Assembly: GCA_024500155.1 (NCBI GenBank)
Contig: CM044872.1
Location: 54,379,460-54,443,459, forward strand
Direction of reading: 5' to 3'
Origin: Chenopodium formosanum
Taxonomy: Eukaryota; Streptophyta; Magnoliopsida; Caryophyllales; Amaranthaceae
Length of the DNA stretch: 64,000 nucleotides
Shown: positions 24,471 through 35,660 of the stretch, piece by piece
How the letters are laid out: each line of letters begins with the position of its first letter
Numbering within the stretch: the stretch's first letter is position 1
Notes under the pieces: generated by a model
Databases searched by the model: none
What the model saw: the letters and a program-made list of their open reading frames with translations, nothing else
What the model was told of the DNA's origin: nothing
Made by a program: the position numbers and the translations under genes

Positions 24471-27400
24471 ATGGTTGGTGGCAGTCATCGGATTTTGGGA
24501 CATGTCACCCCGAGAGAATTGTTTCCATCGACAAGCCATGCAAATACGGAAACTTCTCCAGAAGTTACCCCAGAGTCACGTGTAGATGGTACTGGGACAT
24601 CTACTCAGGTTCCTTAGACGCAAGACGATGACTCTACCATGGGTGAGGTAGCTACCCCCGTTGCGAGAAGGACTTTGCACCCTACAGGGTTATGGTAAGT
24701 TAATCATGGTTAGCTTAATTTGCATTCGAATTTGATCAATGTTGGTTAGATTTGTATTTTATGTATGTAATGACTTCATTTGTTTGCTTATTGGTACTAA
24801 GGTTCGATGATAACACCGTGAGCACCTCCATTACAGAGATTTTTCAAGCACATTGGCGCAAACCATGGCTTAACTATGATGAGGCTGACGAGGGTACTAA
24901 GACCCATTGGTGGAACCAGTTTACGGTATTATATAACCCCCAAGTTTAATTTACTTATCTAACTTTGGTGTGTGTTGGTTACTTATTACAATAAATTATT
25001 ACTCATAATATTTTTGTTGTTTCTTAAAAAAATTTGCAGAAACTATACCTTTGGAATGCTGATCTTGACACCCTTGTGAAGAAGGAGTATGAAAAGAAGG
25101 CACATAAGAGGTTGAAAGAGATGGCATACAATGCTTCTGTCAGAAACAAGTCAGTTCCAAAATGGATGGGGCAGACTACGTTTCAGCAAATGATGGAGAA
25201 AAGAAACAAGAAAGATTTTCAGGAGAGGTCAGAAAAAGCTAAGAAGAACAGGAGGGGCGGCTCCCTGTCTAATCCAATTGAGCCGTCACACTTCCAAGGT
25301 TCTATCTCTGCATCAAAGCATGCAAAGAAAATGGTAATACTTAATGGTTTTTAATGATAAATTTAAGTAGTTACATACATTAAGCATTAAAAGAGTTATT
25401 TGATTTGTGCAGGCTCAGAAAGCCAGTGGAGTGCTTCCAAGTGCCCCTGAGGTCTTCCTAAAGACCCATTTCAAGGAAGTTCCTGGAAAAGGAAAAGTTG
25501 CGGCTAACAAGAGGGCACAAGAAATCTCGGTAACACATCTAACTTTGGAAACTAATGAAATAATTTTTTTAGGAAGAAAGAAAAACATAATCACCTTTAC
25601 TTGTATATGCATGAAAATGTCTATGATTAAGCAAAGTGAACCTATAAACATGTTTAATATGTTGAATATGAGATGTTTGATTGATAAAATCTTAGTTTAT
25701 ATCAAAAACAAAGAAAATGGGTAAGTTAGAAGGTCATTTAAGCCATTTTAGCCTAGTTATGACCCTATAGCCTTGTGTATGCATGGAAATGTCTATGATT
25801 AAGAAAAGTGAACCTATAAACATGTTTAATATGTTGAATATGAGATGTTTGATTGATAAAATCTTAGTTTATATCAAAAACAAAGAAAATGGGTAAGTTA
25901 GAAGGTCATTTAAGCCATTTTAGCCTAGTTATGACCCTATAGCCTTGTGTATGCATGGAAATGTCTATGATTAATCAATTTGAACCTATAAACATGTTTA
26001 ATATGCTTAATATGAGATGTTTGATTGATAAAATCTTAGTTTATATCAAAAACAAAGAAAATGGGTAAGTTAGAAGGTCATTTAAGCCATTTTAGCCTAG
26101 TTATGACCCTATAGCCATGTGTATGCATGGAAATGTCTATGATTAATCAATTTGAACCTATAAACATGTTTAATATGCTGAATATGAGATGTTTGATTGA
26201 TAAAATCTTAGTTTATATCAAAAACAAAGAAAATGGGTAAGTTAGAAGGTCATTTAAGCCATTTTAGCTTAGTTACGACCCTATAGCCTTGTGTATGCAT
26301 GGAAATGTCTATGATTAATCAATTTGAACCTATAAACATGTTTAATATGCTGAATATGAGATGTTTGATTGATAAAATCTTAGTTTATATCAAAAACAAA
26401 GAAAATGGGTAAGTTAGAAGGTCATTTAAGCCATTTTAGCCTAGTTATGACCCTATAGCCTTGTGTATGCATGGAAATGTCTATTATTAATCAATTTGAA
26501 CCTATAAACATGTTTAATATGTTGAATATGAGATGTTTGATTGATAAAATCTTAGTTTATATCAAAAACAAAGAAAATGGGTAAGTTAGAAGGTCATTTA
26601 AGCCATTTTAGCTTAGTTACGACCCTATAGCCTTGTGTATGCATGGAAATATCTATGATTAATCAATTTGAACCTATAAACATGTTTAATATGTTGAATA
26701 TGAGATGTTTGATTGATAAAATCTTAGTTTATATCAAAAACAAAGAAAATGGGTAAGTTAGAAGGTCATTTAAGCCATTTTAGCCTAGTTATGACCCTAT
26801 AGCCTTGTGTATGCATGGAAATGTCTATGATTAATAAATTTGAACCTATAAACATGTTTAATATGCTGAATATGAGATGTTTGATTGATAAAATCTTAGT
26901 TTATATCAAAAACAAAGAAAATGGGTAAGTTAGAAGGTCATTTAAGCCATTTTAGCTTAGTTACGACCCTATAGCCTTGTGTATGCATGGAAATGTCTAT
27001 GATTAATCAATTTGAACCTAGAAAAATGTTTAATATGCTGAATATGAGATGTTTGATTGATAAAATCTTAGTTTATATCAAAAACAAAGAAAATGGGTAA
27101 GTTAGAAGGTCATTTAAGCCATTTTAGCCTAGTTATGACCCTATAGCCTTGTGTATGCATGGAAATGTCTATGATTAATCAATTTGAACCTATAAACATG
27201 TTTAATATGCTGAATATGAGATGTTTGATTGATAAAATCTTAGTTTATATCAAAAACAAAGAAAATGGGTAAGTTAGAAGGTCATTTAAGCCATTTTAGC
27301 CTAGTTATGACCCTATAGCCTTGTGTATGCATGGAAATGTCTATGATTAATCAATTTGAACCTATAAACATGTTTAATATGTTGAATATGAGATGTTTGA

Positions 27401-29420
27401 TTGATAAAATCTTAGTTTATATCAAAAACAAAGAAAATGGGTAAGTTAGAAGGTCATTTAAGCCATTTTAGCTTAGTTACGACCCTATAGCCTTGTGTAT
27501 GCATGGAAATGTCTATGATTAATCAATTTGAACCTATAAACATGTTTAATATGCTGAATATGAGATGTTTGATTGATAAAATCTTAGTTTATATCAAAAA
27601 CAAAGAAAATGGGTAAGTTAGAAGGTCATTTAAGCCATTTTAGCCTAGTTATGACCCTATAGCCTTGTGTATGCATGGAAATGTCTATGATTAATCAATT
27701 TGAACCAATAAACATGTTTAATATGCTGAATATGAGATGTTTGATTGATAAAATCTTAGTTTATATCAAAAACAAAGAAAATGGGTAAGTTAGAAGGTCA
27801 TTTAAGCCATTTTAGCTTAGTTACGACCCTATAGCCTTGTGTATGCATGGAAATGTCTATGATTAATCAATTTGAACCTATAAACATGTTTAATATGCTG
27901 AATATGAGATGTTTGATTGATAAAATCTTAGTTTATATCAAAAACAAAGAAAATGGGTAAGTTAGAAGGTCATTTAAGCCATTTTAGCCTAGTTATGACC
28001 CTATAGCCTTGTGTATGCATGGAAATGTCTATGATTAATCAATTTGAACCTATAAACATGTTTAATATGCTGAATATGAGATGTTTGATTGATAAAATCT
28101 TAGTTTATATCAAAAACAAAGAAAATGGGTAAGTTAGAAGGTCATTTAAGCCATTTTAGCTTAGTTACGACCCTATAGCCTTGTGTATGCATGGAAATGT
28201 CTATGATTAATCAATTTGAACCTATAAACATGTTTAATATGCTGAATATGAGATGTTTGATTGATAAAATCTTAGTTTATATCAAAAACAAAGAAAATGG
28301 GTAAGTTAGAAGGTCATTTAAGCCATTTTAGCCTAGTTATGACACTATAGCCTTGTGTATGCATGGAAATGTCTATGATTAATCAATTTGAACCTATAAA
28401 CATGTTTAATATGCTGAATATGAGATGTTTGATTGATAAAATCTTAGTTTATATCAAAAACAAATAAAATGGGTAAGTTAGAAGGTCATTTAAGCCATTT
28501 TAGCTTAGTTACGACCCTATAACCTTGTGTATGCATGGAAATGTCTATGATTAAGCAAAGTGAACCTATAAACATGTTTAATTTGTTGAATATGAGATGT
28601 TTGATTGATAAAATCTTAGTTTATATCAAAAACAAAGAAAATGGGTAAGTTAGAAGGTCATTTAAGCCATTTTAGCCTAGTTATGACCCTATAGCCTTGT
28701 GTATGCATGGAAATGTCTTTGATTAATCAATTGGAACCTATAAACATGTTTAATATGCTGAATATGAGATGTTTGATTGATAAAATCTTAGTTTATATCA
28801 AAAACAAAGAAAATGGGTAAGTTAGAAGGTCATTTAAGCCATTTTAGCCTAGTTATGACCCTATAACCTTGTATATGCATGGAAATGTCTATGATTAAGC
28901 AATTTGAATCTATAAACATGTTTAATATGCTGAATATGATTTGTCTTGATTACAGGATGCCTACCAAAAGAAGCTTGACGAGTCTTCCACTCAAGGGTCA
29001 CAACCGGACCCTAACCAGCTATACTGGGAGGTTGTTGGTGGTAGGAAAAAGGGTGTAGTGAAGGGCCTAGGTGCAAGCGCTAGTTTGTTTTACAGCCCCT
29101 CTTCTGAGAAAAGCTCGCAATCGTACAATCCTTGAATAGCTTCACAGTTGGAGGAACGTGTGCAAGCCGAGGTTGCCGAGCGAATAGAGGAGGCGAAAGT
29201 GCAGATGCAAACACAGATGGAGGCACAGTTTGCTACGCAGTTGCAGGAAGCATTGAAGAAGGAGCGGGAGAAGGCGGCAATTGAGAGTAAGCGAATGATG
29301 GAGACGATGTTGCAGAACTTGTTCTCTAACTGTTCAGGTTGTCCTTCATTTCAGCTTCGTAGGGAAGATGACCCGGACATGAGTGGTGGTGGGGTTGGTC
29401 AACACACTCCAGTGTCGTAG
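24471..29420 (+). pseudogene. CACTA second gene, Transposase_24-type (TNPA-like), with stops
   Basis: Counterpart of the En/Spm DNA-binding accessory protein, which binds subterminal repeats; the family is Transposase_24 by resemblance. Exons: 24471-24694, 24802-24925, 25040-25333, 25413-25529 and 28956-29420, all with GT/AG borders and compatible phases. Visible features: W-rich segment (HWRKPWLNYDEADE, WWNQF), basic middle (KKNRRGGSLSNP), NKRAQEISDAYQKKLDES across the large intron, and a C-terminal coiled coil (LEERVQAEVAERIEEAK...). Two in-frame stops: TAG 24615-24617 in exon 1 and TGA 29133-29135 in exon 5. Frame is otherwise clean, so damage is light. The last intron, 25530-28955, is 3.4 kb and consists almost wholly of a 172-bp tandem array. 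Confidence 0.85.
25600..28940 (+). repeat. 172-bp satellite-like tandem array (about 19 copies) in an intron
   Basis: The word ATGTCTATGATT recurs at 25617, 25789, 25961, 26133, 26305 and so on to 28885, exactly 172 bp apart: 19 full periods plus a partial unit. Units are nearly identical. A variable site alternates between GCCTAGTTATGAC and GCTTAGTTACGAC through most of the array (from about 26267 to 28675), giving a 344-bp dimer as higher-order unit, with same-type neighbours at the edges and once in the middle (27127/27299). Units at the two array ends are the most diverged. The array lies wholly inside the last intron of the TNPA-like gene and has no coding capacity. Confidence 0.97.
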
Positions 29421-29455
29421 TTTATTTGTTCATATAGCTCTTAGTTTAGTATTGT

Positions 29456-29702
29456 TCATATAGGCCTTAGCTTTTTTTGGGGGATATAGGCCTTAGCTTT
29501 TTTTTGGGATATAGGCCTTAGCTTTTTTTTGGGGATATAGGCCTTAGCTTTTTTTTGGGATATAAGCCTTAGCTTTTTTTGGGGATATAGGCCTTAGCTT
29601 TTTTTTGGGATATAGGCCTTAGCTTTTTTTTGGGGATATAGGCCTTAGCTTTTTTTTGGGATATAAGCCTTAGCTTTTTTTTTTTTTGGGGGGGGGGGGG
29701 GG
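29456..29702 (+). repeat. 25-bp tandem repeat after the TNPA-like gene
   Basis: About nine units of GATATAGGCCTTAGC plus T7-8 and G2-5. Starts at 29483, 29508, 29534, 29559, 29584, 29609, 29635 and 29660 give a 25-26 bp period. The array ends in an expanded T run followed by a G run (to 29703). It lies in the 3' UTR or just beyond. Confidence 0.9.
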
Positions 29703-30052
29703 GAACATAGTCCTTAACTTAGTATTATATTGTGCATATTGGCCTTATCTATTTTTGAAAGAACATAGGCCATTACTAATTCATAAAGGCCTAACTTAGT
29801 TTTTAGTTTACCTTATAAAACTATTACTAACTAATTACTATTATTATTAACTTGAGCATTGTTATTGTAAATATTGTTCAAAGTTGGACTTATTAGTATG
29901 AATTATGCGTTTTAATTTAACTATTTTTAAATTTATGAAATATAAAAACAGGTTATAGGTTCAGGTTAGGATGGCAACGTAAAATCAAATGGTATTAAAA
30001 TTATAATTTTTGATGGTAATAATAACAGGTTATAGCTTAAGCTTCCCTATAA
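29703..30052. other. AT-rich 3' region of the CACTA element
   Basis: No gene; the remains of the TNPA-like 3' UTR and spacer before the subterminal repeats. Confidence 0.4.
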
Positions 30053-30470
30053 TTGCGACCGTCATACGCCTGTCGCAAAATATCAGAAATTGCGACCGTC
30101 ATAAGCCTGTCGCAAATACCAAAAATTGCGACCGTCACAGACCTGTCGCAAAATATCAGAAATTGCGACCGTCATAAGCCTGTCGCAAATACCAAAAATT
30201 GCGACCGTCACAGACCTGTCGCAAAATATCAGAAATTGCGACCGTCACAGACCGGTCGCAAATATCAGAAATTGCGACAGCTAATTAACCAGTCGTTGAA
30301 AATACAGAAAACGATCGCAAAAAAAATTGCGACCGCCATTCTGTCGCAAATTTGTTTTTTTGCGACCATCAAAATAACGACCGGCGTCTTGCGACCGTTG
30401 ACGGTCGCAATTTCTGTTTGCGACCGTTTTTCCACATATTTGCGACCAGATGTGGCGGTCGCAAAAACAC
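30053..30470. repeat. Right subterminal repeats of the CACTA element
   Basis: Tandem units of 36/37 bp with TTGCGACCGTCA at the start and CTGTCGCAAA at the centre; the GCGACC word falls at 30055, 30092, 30128, 30165, 30201, 30238 and 30274. Two unit types alternate (CATAAGCC and CACAGACC; AAATACC and AAAATATC), so this is also a 73-bp dimeric array. Single, more diverged copies continue to the terminus. Expected binding sites for the element's accessory protein. Confidence 0.9.
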
Positions 30471-30488
30471 GTTTTTTTAGTAGTGTTC

Positions 30489-33400
30489 GTGGTGTGTTAA
30501 TAACAAAAAATTATGGGGCATTAATTGGAAGGAGTTACATTCTTCGTTGTCGCCTTTGGCTCATAATTTGGACTCTAAACTCCATCGTCATCTATTTATT
30601 TCTCAACGGGAAGAGAAAGTTGCACAATCACAAGCTGCCTATTTGTATTGGAAACAAAGGGCAAAGGTTAAATGGGATAAGCTTGGAGATACTCATTCCC
30701 ATCTTCTCTTCTCCTACGTTCAAGCTCGCAAGAGAAAAAATTTAATTCATGGCCTCAATGACTCAACTGGAACCTGGGTCCATGATCAGGAGAGCATTAG
30801 TCATATTATCCGTGATTATTACTCTCAATTGTTTTGTGCCTCGCAGAATCATTCTCCTTTGTCTGACTTCGACTGGAAGGAATTAAAGTTATCGCAAATT
30901 TCAGACAATGATAATTTGGATCTTATGAAACCTATTTTGGCAGAGGAAATTCGGCATGCTATGTTTCAAATTAATGAGTCTAAAACGCCGGGGCCAGATG
31001 GCTTTTCTTCAGCTTTCTTCCGGTCACATTGGTCCACTGTTAGCCCGTCAGTTATTAATGCGGTGCAATATTTTTTCCATCATGGTCATATACTTCGGGA
31101 GTGGAATCGTACTTTCATTACTCTTATTCCCAAAATGGAGCATCCGGAGCAACCTTCCCAATTTCGTCCAATTGGGCTTTGCAACATCTTATATAAATGT
31201 GTAGCCAAATTATATCTCGGCTCGCATTAAAAAGGTTCTTCCGTATTTGGTCTCGGATTTCCAAAATGCCTTTTGTTCCGGGTCGCCTCATGTCTGATAA
31301 TAGCCTTTATTGCACATGAAATTCTTTCTTATATGTGCAAATTACGGGGTCGTACTATGTCAACAGCTTTGAAACTGGATATGAATAAGGCTTATGATAG
31401 AGTCAATTGGGATTTTTTGTGGCAAGTTCTTCAGGCCTTCGGCTTCCCTCCATATTGGGTTCATATAATTCAGCAATGCGTCTCCACAGTTTCTTACCAA
31501 ATTTTGGTGAATGGTAATCTTACAAAGGTTTTTCGGCCGATTTGCGGTTTTCGCCAAGGGGATCCTTTATCTTCATATTTATTTGTCCTTTGTATGGAAG
31601 TTTTTTTGGCTATGATTCGCAATGACGAAAAAGATCAGTTATTCCGGGGTATCCACGTTTCCAGGCGTGCTCCTTCGGTCTCCCATCTGTTCTTTGCTGA
31701 TGATGCTCTTGTTTTTTTCCAGCCTTCTCATTCGGCATGTACGGAGATGCTTAATATGATTTATTTCGGGTCAGTTGGTCAACCTCCAAAAGTCCTTCAT
31801 TCGCTTCAGTCCTAATGTCCCGGATGATTATCGAGATTATTTGGCTTCTTCAATGCATTTGAGGGTTGAGTCCTCTCTTGGTTCTTATTTGGGTCTCCCA
31901 GTTAATATCGGTAGAAATAGATGCAAAGCTTTTCAACCTTTGATAGACAGAGTTGCTAGCCGTTTGAGTGGATTTGCCTCTCTACACCTTTCGGCTGCAG
32001 CCAAGTTGGTAATCATTAATTCAGTTCTTCTAGCCTCTTTTAACCATATTTTGTCTATCTTTAAGATTCCCTCTACGGTCACAGACAAAATTAATAATCT
32101 TCTACTTCGATTTTGATGGAAATCGTCTTCTCAGTCAAAAGGCATAGCTTTGACTCCCTCTTCTCTTCTTCATAGACCTAAAGGGCTTGGTGGCCTAGGT
32201 CTTTGTCATTTAGGTTTTTTCAACTCGGCCTTGTTAGCAAAGCAGGCTTGGCGTGTAATGCACAATCCTCAGCTCTTGGTTTCTCGCATCATTAATGTGA
32301 GGTACCCTTCACTCTTGGATCGGAGCTCCCATTCTAGTCTGATTCGCCCTTCTTGGGGGGGGGGGGTAATAGCTTGCTTCATGGTTTTAATTCTCTTCAG
32401 TCTGGTCTCAGTTGGAAAATTGGGAACGTATCTAAGGTTCGAATCTTTGAAGACTCTTGGGTTCAGGAGACTCCTGTGAAACTCAAAGATTCTTTAGCTG
32501 GATCGGTTCATCTGACTCTGGTGTCTTCTCTTATTGACTCATGTTCTAATACGTGGGATTCCTCTCTGGTTCATCGGTTGTTTCATTCTTCTACAGCAGC
32601 CAAAATTCTGAGTTTGGAGAGTCTTGCCCAGTTGATGGATGATTTCGTTTACTAGAAGTTCTCTAAAGACAACAGATTCTCCACTAAATCAGCCTATGCT
32701 AATCTTATCCAACAGTTGCCTTTGATGACTCAGGATGATTTTTCTACTCCAGTCTCTTGGTGGAAGAAGTTTTGGGCTTTTCCTATTCTACCTAAGTGGA
32801 AGATGTTTGTATGGAAATTACTTCATGGTGCTATTCCAGTTGCTGCTACGTTACACAACAAAGGTATTCCCATTGATCCTTTGTGCATCTTTTGCCATTT
32901 AACCCTAGAGACGACTGATCATCTTTTCATGCATTGTTCGTTTACTCGTCATCTTTGGAGTTGTGGTCCTTTAGGTATTCATCTTCCGACTGAGAATTTT
33001 CCTCCCTTTTCTCATTGGTTTTCCAACTTGATCACTTTCCCTTCAAGTCAAGGGAATTGGAGTGGACTGGACTCTATTTTAGCCTTTACTTGGGCGGTTT
33101 GGGGCTGTAGAATAATATCCGGTGTAGAGGTTCTACTCCTGATCCCCTCCATGTCTTCCAGATTGCTCAGGATTGGCAATCTCGTAGTTCTTCGGCCAGA
33201 GAGTTAGTTGTTAGGGGCAGTGCCCCTCCTCCTAGCTTTACTTCCCATCTTCTCTCGGTCTCCCTTCGTGGTCATTTCAATGATTGACTTACAGTTGATA
33301 TACTTCTTGATGGAGCTTGGGATTCCAATGACTGCAGAGTAGGTACGGGTTGGTGTTTTTATCAAACAGGGACTAATCATTGTCTAGGGGGTGGCGCTAA

Positions 33401-33700
33401 GGCTTGCTTTGCCCTCTCGGCCATTCAAGCAAAAATTCTTGCTTGCCTTTTCGCTTTACGAATGGCGCAGAGTCGTGGTTTTACTCATCTTCAAATTCAT
33501 ACCGACTGCATAGGGGTTCTTTCCAATCTAAGAGATCATTGCTCCAAAGATATCTCTGCAATTTGGATTCACTAACAGATTGAAGGTATCATACCACTCT
33601 TCTCTGCGTGTTCTCTTTGGAAGGTCTCGAGGGATGCTATTAGCCCTGCTCATGAGCTTGCAGTTTCGGCTAGGAAGCGCCATATCCTTTGTCTTTCCTT
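30489..33700 (+). pseudogene. LINE ORF2, reverse transcriptase to RNase H part
   Basis: Continuation of the LINE ORF2 cut at 18788. Linker SQREEKVAQSQAAYLYWKQRA (30600-30670), RT fingers (KTPGPDGFSSAFFRSHW; FITLIPK; FRPIGLCNILYKCVAK, to 31210), palm (LDMNKAYDRVNWDFLW; FRQGDPLSSYLFVL; catalytic FADDALVFF near 31695), thumb region, zf-RVT (32716-33110; LPKWKMFVWKL, CIFCHLTLETTDHLFMHC) and an RNase H-like domain (about 33300-33690; DGAW, AKILACLFAL, IHTDC). Frameshifts or stops occur near 31207, 31280, 31300, 31795, 32116, 32370 (beside a G9 run), 32653, 33130, 33285 and 33575. It is non-functional. Confidence 0.87.
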
Positions 33701-33723
33701 CTAGCTAGCTTGCGTGTCTTCTT

Positions 33724-33758
<35 letters not shown>

Positions 33759-33783
33759 TTTTATTTTTAGAGTGGATCTTTGT

Positions 33784-33829
33784 AAAAAAAAAAAAAAACA
33801 AACAAACAAAAAAACAAAAAAAAAAAAAA
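33784..33829 (+). repeat. LINE 3' A-rich tail
   Basis: A-rich tract with CAAACAAAC interruptions, directly after the T-rich LINE 3' UTR (T run at about 33725-33756). It marks the 3' end of the element. Confidence 0.75.
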
Positions 33830-34760
33830 CTCATGAATTGGGTCATTTATGTGCCTCATCCTCATTCATAAAATTTGGTACAAATCCTACGTATGTAATA
33901 CTCCGTGTGACTATTCCTTGACTAACACGCTAGCTTACAATGCTCCGATCCTTGTCTAATAACTCTACAACCAATTATTTCTTTTTAGAAAATTTAATTA
34001 ATGCATTCATTTATACACTACGTGTCTACGTGTGCCAAATTAGATCGATTATTAATAAATGGAAAAATACACCAATCAACACAAAAATATACATACTCCC
34101 TTTGTACTACATTAAATTTATTTCCATTAAGGTTCATAGAATATAATATGTACTCCCTTTGTACTCCATTGAATTTATATCCATTAACCCCCCCCCCCCC
34201 CTTTTTTTTTCTTGCTTTTAATTTTAATTGGAAAGTTAGATGGATAATAATAATTCATTAATTCCCTATCTCAAGGAAGATTACTAGTATAACATAAAAG
34301 TCAGTCTCTTGTCAAACAAAAAAAAAAAAGTCAGTCTATTTTAGGAAAAGACTAATAGATGAAAGAAAACTCGACTCGGTCAAAACTCAATTCGAGTTGG
34401 TTCGTGCTCGCTCGAACACTTGATAAGTGTACAAAAAATTCAATATTATTCTGTTATCTATCTTTTTTTTTAAAAAAAAAAAAAACCTTAGCACTTAATA
34501 AATTTAATTTAATACACTTTAGTAGGAAAAATTTATATAACGAGAAAAAAATATAATAAACAAACGTTTGAAATTCAAGAGACCTAAATCTTAAAATGAG
34601 CAGTTCATTATCGACTCGGCTCGACTCGACTCGAAACTTAACGAGTACGAGTCGAGCAACCCTCTGCTCATGATCGACTCACTCGATTAGCACTCCTAGT
34701 TGGACACAAGTATTTGAGGATTGTTCATTAAAGATGAATGTAAAGTTTAAGAAAGTGGAT
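33830..34760. other. Gene-free region with simple repeats
   Basis: Contains a tandem pair of TACTCCCTTTGTACT-started segments (about 34092 and 34150), a C run followed by T (34189-34210), and clusters of ACTCGACTCGG/CGAGT words at about 34365-34420 and 34610-34690. The latter resemble another minisatellite-type MITE, but I cannot define its ends. No gene. Confidence 0.45.
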
Positions 34761-34910
34761 ACTCCTTCCGTCCCAAAAGAGTTTCATATACTTTTTTGGA
34801 CACGTTTTTATAGAGATGAATAGAAAAAATAAAGATAGTGGGAGTTTGATAGATTAGATATTAGTATATGAAAAAAAAGATATTGAAGGTTTAGTTGATT
34901 AAAAAATGAA

Positions 34911-35554
34911 AAAAAAAACCTTGTGATTATACTCCCTCTAGGTTTTCTCCTTGAGAGGGTTTTTTGTTCTCTCTAGGGTTTCTCTTTTGGGAGAATTTTT
35001 CTAGCCTCCATTGTTAGATTTTCTCTACTTTTTTTGAAGGTTTTCCTTCAATCTTCTCATTCTCTCTTTCTATTCCATCTCTTTTCTTCTGATCTCAATT
35101 GTAAATTTTTGTAGGGGCTTTCATTGGTGTTTTTATCGGTGGTAAGCCCCAAAAAACTTTTTAATTGCTTTAAATAAAGGATCACATCTGTATGATGGTG
35201 TTTATTCTATTAGGTTTAAATTATTTGTTTGTTCGTTTGCCAAAGATTGAAAATTTAGGGTTTCATAATTTCTAAAAGTATCTAGAAGGCTATATGAGTT
35301 TTTTTCACCCAAACACTATTCATCCGCATATCTCAAGCCGAATTAGTACTAACTCACATACTGTATTGCTTCGGATGAAAATTTTTATAAAGGCGATCGT
35401 TGATCGAATCTACGATTTAACTAGTTTCTAAGCTAAATTGTATTTGTATTGGAATTTTAGATTTCCTTAAAATTGTTTGTAAGTCTCGTTTGACTATCTT
35501 TCATTAATCAAATCATTTTCTTCTTGTCAAAAAAAAAAAAATTTAAAAAAAACC
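34911..35554 (+). mobile_element. Poly(A)-tailed retroposon of unknown family
   Basis: Body 34921-35544 ends in A13 plus ATTT and is flanked by a 10-bp direct repeat AAAAAAAACC (34911-34920 and 35545-35554), as expected of LINE-machinery insertion. The body has T-rich CTAGGGTTTCTC blocks near its start and no clear protein. It may sit inside an older Stowaway-like element starting CTCCTTCCGTCCC at 34762. The A-rich target makes the flanking repeat less certain. Confidence 0.5.
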
Positions 35555-35660
35555 ACAGTAGTTTTGAGAAAAATTGCCATTATGCCCAATCGCTAAATAG
35601 AGGGAGTGTTTTTAAAAATTAAGAGTTAATATAAGCAAACCACATCGTAAAAACAAAAAT

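Larger units (their letters stand above)
18786..30488. mobile_element. CACTA (En/Spm, CMC) DNA transposon, 11.7 kb
   Basis: Element 18789-30485 starts CACTACTAAAA and ends TTTTAGTAGTG, perfect CACTA-type inverted ends, with the 3-bp target duplication TTC on each side (18786-18788, 30486-30488). Subterminal repeats built on TTGCGACCGT occur at both ends. Inside, all on the plus strand: a run of spliced-leader-like 5' exon repeats, a TNP2-type transposase gene (20575-24255), a Transposase_24-type gene (24471-29420) with a satellite-filled intron, and a 25-bp tandem repeat. Both genes have stops or frameshifts, so the copy is non-autonomous, although its ends look mobilisable. Confidence 0.95.
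17584..33829 (+). mobile_element. Degenerate LINE retrotransposon, split by a CACTA insertion
   Basis: Plant L1-like non-LTR retroelement. Left segment 17584-18788: end of an ORF1-like region, then the ORF2 endonuclease. Right segment 30486-33829: reverse transcriptase, zf-RVT and RNase H-like regions, then a T-rich 3' UTR and an A-rich tail (from 33784). Removing the CACTA element and one TTC copy leaves an open join (AAG CTG CTT TCG TGG TGT GTT reads KLLSWCV). LINE-only length is about 4.5 kb. A weak 7-bp candidate target duplication, AACTCAT, lies at 17577-17583 and 33828-33834. Several stops and frameshifts show that it is dead. Confidence 0.85.

Noticed and set aside
25600..28940. CRISPR-like regular repeats
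   Set aside because: The repeats are contiguous 172-bp units with no unique spacers, inside a plant transposon intron. They are a tandem satellite array.
34762..35606. Complete Stowaway MITE around the retroposon
   Set aside because: The left end looks right (CTCCTTCCGTCCC after TA), but the right end shares only a few bases and lacks a TA flank, so I did not list it as an element.
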